This document shows, piece by piece, positions 1 through 7,352 of a DNA stretch of 10,947 nucleotides (position 1 is the stretch's first letter; each line of letters opens with the position of its first letter). Under the pieces are notes generated by a model. That model worked only from the letters and a program-made list of their open reading frames with translations. It had not been told where the DNA came from and searched no databases. Origin of the DNA: Gemmataceae bacterium (lineage in GTDB: Bacteria > Planctomycetota > Planctomycetia > Gemmatales > Gemmataceae); assembly GCA_017853285.1 (NCBI GenBank), contig JAFMJU010000081.1, positions 1-10,947 on the forward strand, in the 5' to 3' direction. The translations under genes were made by a program, and so were the position numbers.

Positions 1-2
1 CC

Positions 3-260
3 CCCATGGAGAACCCGGGGAAAATGCCCGCCAAGACCACGCCGTTCCGGGGCCACCCGGCGGCCTTCACGCTGAGCAGCGTGACATTGGGCCTGGAGGC
101 CCGTCCGCAGAACCTGGATGGGTTGGGTGCCTGGCACACCGGTGGCACGAACATGGTGTTTGCCGATGGTCACCTGCAGGCCTTCACAGAGAAGACCACG
201 CTGGCGGTGCTGCGGGCCCTGGTGACCCGCGCCGGCGGGGAGCCGTTGCAGGCCGACTGA
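3..260 (+). CDS. DUF1559 (pseudopilin-like) protein, C-terminal fragment
   Basis: This is the last ~85 codons of a gene whose beginning lies before the window; the frame is open to the left edge, so the ATG at 6 is probably internal. The fragment shows WHTGGTNMVFADGH, which fits the H-x9-DG signature (His codon at 135, Asp-Gly codons at 165-170) that closes DUF1559 proteins. It is followed by a tail (TLAVLRALVTRAGGE) typical of the family, in which the last segment speaks of a test or rating of 'AL.TR.GGE'. Family knowledge: DUF1559 proteins are a very large planctomycete family with an N-terminal type IV pilin-like methylation/prepilin segment, thought to be exported; that N-terminus cannot be checked here. 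The function is unknown. It shares orientation with the GH32 gene 65 bases downstream, but a small hairpin lies between them, so co-transcription is uncertain. Confidence 0.88.
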   Translation, partial: PMENPGKMPAKTTPFRGHPAAFTLSSVTLGLEARPQNLDGLGAWHTGGTNMVFADGHLQAFTEKTTLAVLRALVTRAGGEPLQAD

Positions 261-273
261 CGCACTTCGGGGT

Positions 274-286
274 TGGCCTTGGGCCA
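274..286 (+). terminator. weak hairpin after the DUF1559 gene, possible terminator
   Basis: TGGCC (274-278) and GGCCA (282-286) form a perfect five-pair stem with a three-base loop, 13 bases after the DUF1559 stop codon. The following bases are a mixed C/T run (TCTTCCATCTT) and not a true T tract, so the hairpin is at best a weak intrinsic terminator. The rest of the 65-base spacer holds only the ribosome binding site of the next gene. Confidence 0.22.
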
Positions 287-312
287 TCTTCCATCTTCAC
301 AAAATTATCCTT

Positions 313-319
313 GGAGAGG
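313..319 (+). promoter_or_regulatory. ribosome binding site deciding the GH32 start
   Basis: GGAGAGG at 313-319 is a strong Shine-Dalgarno match, six bases before the ATG at 326. It overlaps the alternative TTG at 311, which argues against that TTG being the start. Confidence 0.7.
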
Positions 320-325
320 CCTGAC

Positions 326-2338
326 ATGGCTTGGTTGCTCGCCTGCGCCTTGTGCATACCCGCAGTGTGGAGGCAGCCCGCCAGGGAAACGGTGCTCGTT
401 GATTTCGAGTCGGCCACCTATGGATCGTGGGAGGTGGAAGGCGAAGCCTTCGGCAAAGGGCCAGCCCGCGGGGCGCTGCCCGACCAGATGGGGGTGGGCG
501 GTTTTGTTGGCAAGGGTTTGGCCAACAGCTACCACGGCGGTGACAAAACCACCGGAACGCTCACCTCGCCTGAATTCATTGTGCAGGCCAACACGCTGTC
601 GTTCCTGATTGGCGGCGGCAGGTCCGAGGAGGTGGGGGCCGAATTGCTGGTTGGGGGCAGGCGGGTGCGCCTGGCCACCGGCGACGAATCGGAAACCTTG
701 GGCTGGAAGGCCTGGGATGTGCGGGACCTGAAGGGTCAGGCGGTGCGGGTGCGTTTGTTCGACCGGGCCACGGGCGGGTGGGGCCACATCCTGTTTGACC
801 AGTTGACGCAGGGAGATGAGCCTCGCGCCGAGCCAATCCCCTATACCGCCGAGGAGTACCGCCGTTCAGCCAAGTACTACCGCGAGCGGTATCGTCCGCA
901 GTTTCATTTCACGCCTGAAATCAACTGGATGAACGATCCCAACGGGATGGTGTACTTCGAGGGGGAGTACCACCTCTTTTACCAGTACAACCCGTTCGGC
1001 AATTCGTGGGGCCACATGAGCTGGGGGCACGCCGTCAGCAAGGATTTGGCGCACTGGGAGCACCTGCCGCTGGCTCTGGCCGAAGAGAATGATGTGATGA
1101 TCTTCTCCGGCAGCGCGGTGGTGGACTGGAAGAACACCAGCGGTCTGGGCAAAGATGGCAAGCCGCCGCTCATCGCCATCTACACCGGGCACCACACGAA
1201 AAAGCCATTGCAGAACCAGCAGATCGCCTACAGCAACGACCGGGGCCGCACCTGGACCAAGTATGCCGGCAACCCGGTGCTGGACATCGGCGAGAAGGAT
1301 TTCCGCGACCCGAAAGTCTTCTGGCATGAAGCGACCGGCAAGTGGGTGATGGTGGTGTCGATGGCGGAGCAGAAGCGAATCCGCTTTTACGGGTCGCCCA
1401 ACCTGAAGGAATGGAAGCTGTTGAGTGAGTTCGGGCCCGCCGGTGTGCCCAACAAGGCCAACTGGGAATGCCCGGATCTGTTCGAGTTGCCGATCCGCGG
1501 GGAGAAGGGGGCCACGCGCTGGGTGCTGGAGGCCGACATGGGCAACGGCTCGATCGCGGGAGGCTCTGGCGGCGAGTATTTCACCGGCCAGTTTGATGGC
1601 ACCACCTTCGTGGCGGATTCGAAAGATTCGCAGTGGGTTGACTATGGGCGGGATTTCTACGCGCCGGTCTCCTGGTCAGACATCCCCAAGGCGGATGGCC
1701 GGCGGATCTGGATCGGCTGGATGAACAACTGGGAGACCTGCCTGAACCCGACCAGTCCGTGGCGCAGCGCCATGTCGGTGCCGCGGAGCCTGGAACTGGC
1801 AAGGATCAACGGCAAGCTGCGGATGGTGCAAGCGCCGGTGAAGGAATTGCAACAGTTGCGGGGCGAGCCGATTCGACAGACCGACAAATCGCTGGCCAAC
1901 CAGGCGGTGCCATTGCCGGTGCGCGGGCAGCAGATGGAACTGGAGCTGGAACTGGACCCGGGCACCGCGACCGAGGTGGGTGTGCGGGTACTGAAGGGAA
2001 AAGACGAGGAGACTTCCATCATCTACCGGCCAGCTGAAAAGGCCGTGAGGGTGGATCGCACCCGCTCGGGCAATGTGCGGTTCGACCATCGTTTTTCGGG
2101 GGCATATTCAGCCCCGCTGTCTGGGACCGCCACCGGCACCATCAAGCTGCGGGTGTTGGTGGACTGCTCATCGGTGGAGGTGTTCGGCAACCAGGGTGAA
2201 ACCGTGCTAACCAACCTGGTCTACCCCAAACCGGACAGTGACGGGGTGGAGCTGTTCGCCAGCGGGGGCACGGCGCGGGTGGTTTCCTGCGTGGCGTGGC
2301 CGCTTCGGTCAATCTGGACGAGGCAAGCAGCCAAATAG
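326..2338 (+). CDS. secreted glycoside hydrolase family 32 (levanase/inulinase/invertase type)
   Basis: A 670-residue GH32 enzyme expected to release fructose from sucrose, levan or inulin-type fructans. The catalytic motifs are all visible: WMNDPNG (201-207, nucleophile Asp204), FSGS (260-263), FRDP (Asp328, transition-state stabiliser) and WECPD (acid/base Glu381). The five-bladed propeller spans about residues 185-480 and the C-terminal beta-sandwich about 490-665. Ahead of the catalytic part, residues ~25-160 form an extra beta-rich module (DFES..GSW..., then GDKTTGTLTSPEF and FLIGGG) resembling the N-terminal domain seen on many Bacteroidetes and planctomycete GH32 proteins (DUF4980-like). 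The start is the ATG at 326 because of its ribosome binding site. The N-terminus (MAWLLACALCIPAV) is hydrophobic and suits export, but it has no basic residue until Arg16, which is unusual for a signal peptide. Exo- or endo-action and the exact fructan cannot be told from sequence. It lies 128 bases before an exported DUF1549/DUF1553 gene on the same strand. Confidence 0.93.
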   Translation: MAWLLACALCIPAVWRQPARETVLVDFESATYGSWEVEGEAFGKGPARGALPDQMGVGGFVGKGLANSYHGGDKTTGTLTSPEFIVQANTLSFLIGGGRSEEVGAELLVGGRRVRLATGDESETLGWKAWDVRDLKGQAVRVRLFDRATGGWGHILFDQLTQGDEPRAEPIPYTAEEYRRSAKYYRERYRPQFHFTPEINWMNDPNGMVYFEGEYHLFYQYNPFGNSWGHMSWGHAVSKDLAHWEHLPLALAEENDVMIFSGSAVVDWKNTSGLGKDGKPPLIAIYTGHHTKKPLQNQQIAYSNDRGRTWTKYAGNPVLDIGEKDFRDPKVFWHEATGKWVMVVSMAEQKRIRFYGSPNLKEWKLLSEFGPAGVPNKANWECPDLFELPIRGEKGATRWVLEADMGNGSIAGGSGGEYFTGQFDGTTFVADSKDSQWVDYGRDFYAPVSWSDIPKADGRRIWIGWMNNWETCLNPTSPWRSAMSVPRSLELARINGKLRMVQAPVKELQQLRGEPIRQTDKSLANQAVPLPVRGQQMELELELDPGTATEVGVRVLKGKDEETSIIYRPAEKAVRVDRTRSGNVRFDHRFSGAYSAPLSGTATGTIKLRVLVDCSSVEVFGNQGETVLTNLVYPKPDSDGVELFASGGTARVVSCVAWPLRSIWTRQAAK

Positions 2339-2372
2339 GCTGGGGCGAATTCACCGAGATGACGCCAAGGAC

Positions 2373-2460
2373 GGGAATTGGGAGTTGGGGCTGGGAAGCT
2401 GTCCTTGCCCCGGTGGATCCCATCGTTTCCAATGAAGTTCCCGCCTGTGAACTGGGAACT
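2373..2460 (+). repeat. degenerate heptamer repeat cluster (GGGAAYT type) with possible G-quadruplex
   Basis: The 128-base spacer between the GH32 and DUF1549 genes contains GGGAATT (2373-2379), GGGAGTT (2380-2386), GGGGCT (2387-2392) and GGGAAGCT (2393-2400) in tandem, then an inverted copy AGTTCCC (2436-2442) and GAACT-GGGAACT (2449-2460). The first block also meets the G3+N1-7 rule for a four-tract G-quadruplex (2373-2395) on the plus strand. The pattern resembles heptanucleotide short tandem repeats known from cyanobacteria (STRR), but homology is not claimed. Confidence 0.5.
2436..2460 (+). promoter_or_regulatory. hairpin directly before the DUF1549 gene start
   Basis: AGTTCCC (2436-2442) pairs perfectly with GGGAACT (2454-2460), giving a seven-pair stem and an 11-base loop that ends six bases before the ATG at 2467. 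The right arm includes the only Shine-Dalgarno-like stretch (GGGA, 2454-2457). Folding of the mRNA would therefore hide the ribosome binding site. No T run follows, so it is not an intrinsic terminator. Confidence 0.35.
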
Positions 2461-2466
2461 AGCCCC

Positions 2467-5400
2467 ATGCGATTGGCCATGATTGTCGCAACATTCGCCT
2501 GCCTGTTTTGCCTGGCCGGGTTGGGGCAGGCTGCCGATTTGCCTCCGGTGCTGGCCCAGCGTTGTGTCTCGTGCCATGGGCCATCCAAACAAAAGGGGGG
2601 TCTGCGCCTCGATACTCTGGCCTTCGCCGCCAAGGGGGGGGATTCGGGGACGATCTGGAATGCCGACAAGCCGGCTGAAAGCTCGATTTTGGCCCGTGTG
2701 AAGGGCACCGACGGCGACCGTATGCCGCCCAGCGGGGAGTCGCTGAAGGCGGAGGAGATCCTGCAAATCAGTCGCTGGCTCGACACCAAGCCGTGGCTAG
2801 GCAAAACCGAAGCAGTCACCAGCGACCACTGGGCCTATCAGCCCATCCGTGAACCCCAGGTGCCCACCGTCGATGACCCGGTCTGGTCACGCTCACCGAT
2901 CGATCGCTTCGTGCTGGAAGGATTGCGCAAGCAGGGGCTAGCGCCTTCGCCGCGCGCGGACAGGCGCACGCTGATCCGGCGGTTGTCGCTGGATCTCATC
3001 GGGCTGCCGCCCACCCCCGACGAGGTGGCCACCTTTGAAGGGGACACGGCCCCGAACGCCTACGAAAAGCTGGTGGACCGGTTGCTGGCCTCGCCCCGCC
3101 ATGGCGAGCGCTGGGCGCGGCACTGGCTGGATGTGGTGCGGTTCGCCGAGAGCAACGGCTTTGAGACCAACACCGCGCGGCCCAACGCCTGGCCCTACCG
3201 CGACTGGGTGATCGGCGCGCTGAATGCGGACATGCCGTATGACCGATTTCTGAAATTGCAATTGGCGGGGGACCAGTTGGGTGACCCGGTGGCCACGGGC
3301 TTTTTGGTGGGGGGGCCGTGGGACGAGGTGAAGAGCCCGGACATCGGCCTGACTTCCCAGCAGCGGGCTGACGAGTTGGCGGACATGACGGGCACGGTTG
3401 GGTCGGCATTCCTGGGGCTGACGGTGGCCTGTGCCCGGTGCCACGCCCACAAGTTCGACCCGATCACGCAGACGGATTACCACGCGATGGTCGCCTGCCT
3501 GACGGGGGTGGAGCATGGCAACCGGCCTTTGCCTTTGAGCAAGGAGAAGAACGCCTTGCTGGCGGCCAAGACCCAGTCGATCAGGCGTTTGGAAAAAGAG
3601 CTTGCCGCCGACACCCCGGAGGCCCGCAGGGGGCGGGTGGTGCTTTCCGGGCCGGGCCAGGCGATGCAGCAGCCGACGGGGCGGACGGAATTTGAGACGG
3701 GCACCGCTCGCGGACATCAGGGTGACGCTGGCTCGTGGAACCGGTGGCCCACTGTGGCGGGCGGGTATTTCTGGTGGGAAAAACCTGGCGATAGCCTGGT
3801 TTGGTCGCACAAGCCCGGACTGGGCGGGAAGTGGCGGGTGTGGGCCAGCTGGGGGACCGGTTGGCAGACGCATGCCCCTGATGCGCGGTTGGTGGTGGAC
3901 GGCGATGGCAACCTTGGCACGGGCGATGACCGGCGCGAGTTGCTGGTGGTGGACCAGAGGCAATTCGCGGATGGATCGCCCGCGGGGAATGGCAAGAAAT
4001 TGTGGAGCGGCTGGCGGTTGGCGGGTGAGATCGATTTACAGCCCGGGAACCTGATTGGTTGGAGCCGCGGGCAGGCGGGTGGCGTGGTCACGGCCAGCGA
4101 CCTGTTGTTTGAGGAGATCACAGGCGACCTGGTTTCGGCCAGCCAGCCCCATGGTCGGGCACCGGTCAGCCGTTTGGCCAACATCGAGCGGTTTGCCCCG
4201 CGGCAGGCCCGGTTCGCGCGGATGACCATCCGCGCCACCAACGGAGGATCGGAACCCTGCATCGACGAGCTGGAGATCTTCGGGCCGGAGGGTGACACCA
4301 ATCTGGCATCGGGCGCAAAGGCTACCTCCTCGGGTGATTATCAGGGCAACGCCTTCCACAAGTTGGCGCACATCCATGATGGCATCTATGGCAACGCCAA
4401 GAGCTGGATCTCCAACACGCCGGGCAGGGGCATGGTGACGCTGGAGTTGAAGGCTGCGGTCACCATCGACCGCATCGTCTGGAGCCGCGACCGGGGTGAG
4501 ACACCACCCAACTTCGCGGACCGTGTCGCGTCGGACTACACGCTGGAAACATCGGTGGATGGAACCACCTGGCAGTTTGCTGCCGGGTCGCAGGATCGGG
4601 TACCGGTTTCGGCCGTGGCGGGTGGCACACCGTGGCTCTTGAGGCCCGGCCTCAAACCCACCGAAGCGACACGCATCGAGGCGCGGGAGAAAGAGCTGGC
4701 GGGATTGCGGGCGGAAGTGGCCGGTTTGGGGCAGGGCAAAACAGCATACATTGGCAGGCTTTCCCAGCCGGGGCCGACGAAACGGTTCCATCGGGGGGAC
4801 CCCCTGCAGCCGCGGGAGGAGGTGGCGCCGGGGGGTATCGCGGCCATTGGTCCTTCCCTGAAGCTGGATCCGAACCTGCCGGAGGCCCAACGGCGGATGA
4901 AGCTGGCCGAGTGGATCACAGACCCGGCGCATCCGCTGACACGGCGGGTGATTGTCAATCGCCTGTGGCAGCATCACTTCGGCGAGGGGCTGGTCAACAC
5001 GCCCAGCGACTTTGGCGCCAACGGAGGCCGACCCAGCCACCCGGAACTACTTGACTGGCTGGCGGTGGAACTGGCGCGCCAGGGCTGGAGCCTGAAAAAG
5101 CTGCACCGTGAGATGGTGCTTTCGGAAACCTATCGGCAGGCCAGCCTGTCCCGGTCTGACGGGTTGGCCAAGGATGCGGGCAACCGCTGGCTGTGGCGGT
5201 TTTCGCCGAGGCGGCTGGAGGCGGAGCCGCTGCGAGACAGCATATTGGCCATCTCGGGCAATCTGGATCTGACGATGGGCGGGCCCGGCTTCGACCTGTT
5301 CGAGCCGAACACCAACTATGTGAAGGTGTACAAGGCCAAGGAATCGTTCGGCCCGGCCGAATGGCGGCGCATGATCTACCAGAGCAAGCCGCGCATGCAA

Positions 5401-5724
5401 CTGGATGGCGTGTTTGGCGCGTTTGATTGCCCCGATGCCGGGCAGGTGACAGCGCGGCGCGGGCGTTCGATCACGCCGCTGCAGGCGCTGAACCTGCTCA
5501 ACAGCCGGTTCTTGCTGGATCAGTCGAACATTCTGGCGGACCGGTTGCGGCGCGAGGCGCCTGCCGGTTCCGCAGCGCAAGTTGACAGGGCTTTTGCCCT
5601 GTTTTATTCCCGCGCCCCGGATGCGACCGAGCGGGCCGCGGGGGTGGAGCTGGTTGGATCGGCGGGGCTGGACTCGTTTTGCCGGGCATTGTTCAACACC
5701 AGCGAATGGATCTGGGTGGAGTGA
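2467..5724 (+). CDS. exported PSCyt1-DUF1549-DUF1553 protein with two inserted beta modules
   Basis: A 1085-residue exported planctomycete cytochrome-type protein of unknown function. Order of parts: signal peptide (1-22, MRLAMIVATFACLF..., likely cut after GQA); PSCyt1 heme-type region with CVSCH (33-37), GGLRLD (44-49) and DRMPPSG (Met86 as possible axial ligand); DUF1549 (~140-345) with PIDRFV, LIGLPPTP and a second heme-type motif CARCHAHKFDP (322-332); a long insert; and DUF1553 (~800-1085) with NRLWQHHFGEGLV, HPELLDWLA, FDCPD and ITPLQALNLLN. The insert has a golvesin/xanthan-lyase-like segment (~420-555, WRVWASWGTGWQTHAPDARL) and an F5/8 type C (discoidin-like) segment (~578-711, IDELEIFG, LASGAKATSSG), both plausible glycan binders. 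The frame is open back to 2296, but only the ATG at 2467 puts the signal peptide first. The next gene begins five bases after the stop. Redox or hydrolytic activity has not been settled for the family. Confidence 0.92.
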   Translation: MRLAMIVATFACLFCLAGLGQAADLPPVLAQRCVSCHGPSKQKGGLRLDTLAFAAKGGDSGTIWNADKPAESSILARVKGTDGDRMPPSGESLKAEEILQISRWLDTKPWLGKTEAVTSDHWAYQPIREPQVPTVDDPVWSRSPIDRFVLEGLRKQGLAPSPRADRRTLIRRLSLDLIGLPPTPDEVATFEGDTAPNAYEKLVDRLLASPRHGERWARHWLDVVRFAESNGFETNTARPNAWPYRDWVIGALNADMPYDRFLKLQLAGDQLGDPVATGFLVGGPWDEVKSPDIGLTSQQRADELADMTGTVGSAFLGLTVACARCHAHKFDPITQTDYHAMVACLTGVEHGNRPLPLSKEKNALLAAKTQSIRRLEKELAADTPEARRGRVVLSGPGQAMQQPTGRTEFETGTARGHQGDAGSWNRWPTVAGGYFWWEKPGDSLVWSHKPGLGGKWRVWASWGTGWQTHAPDARLVVDGDGNLGTGDDRRELLVVDQRQFADGSPAGNGKKLWSGWRLAGEIDLQPGNLIGWSRGQAGGVVTASDLLFEEITGDLVSASQPHGRAPVSRLANIERFAPRQARFARMTIRATNGGSEPCIDELEIFGPEGDTNLASGAKATSSGDYQGNAFHKLAHIHDGIYGNAKSWISNTPGRGMVTLELKAAVTIDRIVWSRDRGETPPNFADRVASDYTLETSVDGTTWQFAAGSQDRVPVSAVAGGTPWLLRPGLKPTEATRIEAREKELAGLRAEVAGLGQGKTAYIGRLSQPGPTKRFHRGDPLQPREEVAPGGIAAIGPSLKLDPNLPEAQRRMKLAEWITDPAHPLTRRVIVNRLWQHHFGEGLVNTPSDFGANGGRPSHPELLDWLAVELARQGWSLKKLHREMVLSETYRQASLSRSDGLAKDAGNRWLWRFSPRRLEAEPLRDSILAISGNLDLTMGGPGFDLFEPNTNYVKVYKAKESFGPAEWRRMIYQSKPRMQLDGVFGAFDCPDAGQVTARRGRSITPLQALNLLNSRFLLDQSNILADRLRREAPAGSAAQVDRAFALFYSRAPDATERAAGVELVGSAGLDSFCRALFNTSEWIWVE
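5718..5721 (+). promoter_or_regulatory. ribosome binding site inside the end of the DUF1549/DUF1553 gene
   Basis: GGAG at 5718-5721 lies in the final Val-Glu codons of the upstream gene, eight bases before the ATG at 5730. This decides the DUF1501 start and suggests translational coupling between the two genes. Confidence 0.65.
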
Positions 5725-5729
5725 GCGTG

Positions 5730-7181
5730 ATGAACCACCCGTTGCTCAATCGACGCGACTTTTTGGCCGACCCGGCCTGGGGGCTGGGTGGCATTGCCTT
5801 GGCCTCCCTGTTGGCGCAGGAGGCCAAAGCGGCACCCACCCCCATCCGCCCAGTGATTGACCCGCGCGACCCGCTGGCGCCGCGGCTGCCGCATTTCAGG
5901 GCCCGGGCGAACAAGGCGCTGGTGATCTACTGCTCGGGGGCGCTGAGCCACCTGGACACCTTCGACCACAAGCCCGAACTGGTGAAACGGCATGGCCAGC
6001 CGCTGCCGGGAGGCGACAAGCTGGTCACCTTCCAGGGGGCGCAGGGGAATTTGCACCAACCGCTGTGGAAATTCAAGCCGCGGGGCCAGTGCGGCAAGAT
6101 GGTCAGCGATTTGCTTCCCAATCTGGCCACGCTGGCGGACGATTTCTGCTTCGTCCACTCGATGACGGCCAGGAGCAACACGCACGGGCCGGGCGAGAAC
6201 CAGATGAGCACCGGCTTCACGCTGGACGGCTTTCCGGGCATGGGCACCTGGGTGAGCTACGCGCTGGGCACGGAGAACCGCGACCTGCCGGCCTTTGTCG
6301 CCATCCCTGATCCGCGCGGGCTGCCGCAGGTAGGGCCCAACCACTGGAACAGCGCCTTTTTGCCTGCAGTGTTCCAGGGGGTTCCATTCGGAGCCAACCG
6401 GCCGATCCCCAACCTGGCAAGGCCGAACGGCCTGAGCGAGGCGACCGACACGGCCAGCCGCGACTATGCCACCTTGCTGATGCGCAGGCATTTGGAGCGG
6501 CGGGGTGAGGACACTGATTTGGCCGCGCGGCTGGCCAGCTATGAGATGGCGGCACGATTGCAATCACGCGCCGCGCAGGTGGCGGATCTAGCTGATGAGC
6601 CGGCTTGGCTGCTGGAGGCCTATGGCGCCAACCAGGCCGATCCGAACCGTGCGGGATTCGCGAAGAACTGCATCCTGGCGCGGCGGCTGCTGGAAAAGGG
6701 TGTGCGGTTTGTTCAGTTGTTCAACGGGTCGTACGCGATGGGGGAAGGAGTGGGCAACTGGGACGGGCACAAGGTGATCGCCCAGCAGTACCCCACGCAT
6801 GCGGCCATCCTTGACCGGCCCGCCGCCATGCTGATCCGCGACCTGAAAAACCGCGGGTTACTGGAAGACACGGTGGTGGCGCTGGTCACCGAGTTTGGCC
6901 GCATGCCCACCTTCCAGGCCGGCGCCAGCGGGCGTGACCACAACCCGAAGGGCTTCACCGTGCTGTTGGCTGGGGCCGGCATCCGCGCGGGCAGCAGCTA
7001 CGGCGCCACCGATGAGTTCGGCCATCAGGCGGTGGAAAAGGTCGCCAGCGTGCCCGACCTGCACGCCACACTGCTGCACCTGCTGGGGCTCGATCACGAG
7101 CGACTCACCTGGTACCACAACGGCGTGGAGCGACGGCTGACCGATGTGCATGGGCATGTGCTGAAAGAAGCGTTGTCGTAA
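5730..7181 (+). CDS. Tat-exported DUF1501 (alkaline phosphatase/sulfatase-like fold) protein
   Basis: A 483-residue DUF1501 protein, usual length for the family. The N-terminus carries a twin-arginine signal (NRRDFL, Arg8-Arg9; hydrophobic stretch ~16-29; likely cut after AKA, residue 34). Conserved DUF1501 elements are visible: IYCSGALSHLDTFDHKP (66-82), SMTARSNTHGPGENQMSTG, EFGRMP and GRDHNPKGF (401-409). The family is placed in the alkaline-phosphatase-like clan, so an exported hydrolase acting on sulfate or phosphate esters, with metal ligands in the His/Asp motifs, is plausible, but no activity is established. The segment SGALSHLD replaces the more common SGGPSQ(V/L)D seen in many members; the conserved Asp and His are present. 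The start at 5730 is chosen for the Tat signal and ribosome binding site; the upstream frame is only overlap with the DUF1553 tail. The DUF1549/DUF1553 plus DUF1501 order is a recurrent planctomycete pair. Confidence 0.93.
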   Translation: MNHPLLNRRDFLADPAWGLGGIALASLLAQEAKAAPTPIRPVIDPRDPLAPRLPHFRARANKALVIYCSGALSHLDTFDHKPELVKRHGQPLPGGDKLVTFQGAQGNLHQPLWKFKPRGQCGKMVSDLLPNLATLADDFCFVHSMTARSNTHGPGENQMSTGFTLDGFPGMGTWVSYALGTENRDLPAFVAIPDPRGLPQVGPNHWNSAFLPAVFQGVPFGANRPIPNLARPNGLSEATDTASRDYATLLMRRHLERRGEDTDLAARLASYEMAARLQSRAAQVADLADEPAWLLEAYGANQADPNRAGFAKNCILARRLLEKGVRFVQLFNGSYAMGEGVGNWDGHKVIAQQYPTHAAILDRPAAMLIRDLKNRGLLEDTVVALVTEFGRMPTFQAGASGRDHNPKGFTVLLAGAGIRAGSSYGATDEFGHQAVEKVASVPDLHATLLHLLGLDHERLTWYHNGVERRLTDVHGHVLKEALS

Positions 7182-7352
7182 TCAAGCCAAACTGCCCTGG
7201 GTTCTTTATCCGCAAACTTGTCTGGTAGGTCCCCATCGCCCCTTTATCGCCAGATTTCCCAAACATCCTAGACCTTGACGAATCCTCTGATTTCCATTGG
7301 ATAGCATTTGGTCCATCGATAGGGAAATCGATCATCGCAAGGGATTTCGCCA
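7182..7352 (+). other. gene-free leader of the repeat-protein gene
   Basis: No gene is seen in these 171 bases, and base composition falls to a more A+T-rich level than the flanking genes. TTGACG (7275-7280) is a good -35-like hexamer, but the best -10-like partner, GATAGC (7300-7305), is 19 bases away and poor, so a sigma-70-type promoter is only a guess. ATCGAT occurs at 7315-7320 and again at 7327-7332; because each is palindromic the pair can fold as a six-pair hairpin with loop AGGGAA. The start codon's ribosome binding site is AAGGGA (7339-7344), eight bases before the ATG. No clear intrinsic terminator follows the DUF1501 gene. Confidence 0.45.

Noticed and set aside
311..325. TTG start for the GH32 gene
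   Set aside because: The TTG lies within the ribosome binding region of the ATG at 326 and has no good site of its own.
326..346. Lipoprotein lipobox (LLAC) in the GH32 N-terminus
   Set aside because: The cysteine is at residue 7, too near the start for a functional lipoprotein signal.
2296..2466. In-frame upstream extension of the DUF1549/DUF1553 gene from a GTG at 2296
   Set aside because: It would overlap the GH32 end and place 57 low-complexity residues ahead of a clear signal peptide that starts at 2467.
2938..5040. Long minus-strand open frames (2938-3963 and 4036-5040) opposite the DUF1549/DUF1553 gene
   Set aside because: They mirror a well-supported gene in high-G+C DNA, show no family motif and are rich in Arg/Pro/His as expected for shadow frames.
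5604..6563. Minus-strand 319-codon frame opposite the DUF1501 gene
   Set aside because: It crosses the boundary of two real genes on the other strand and has no recognisable domain.
7275..7305. Sigma-70-type promoter before the surface-protein gene
   Set aside because: TTGACG is good but the spacing of 19 and a -10 match of only three of six bases are not enough for a separate call.
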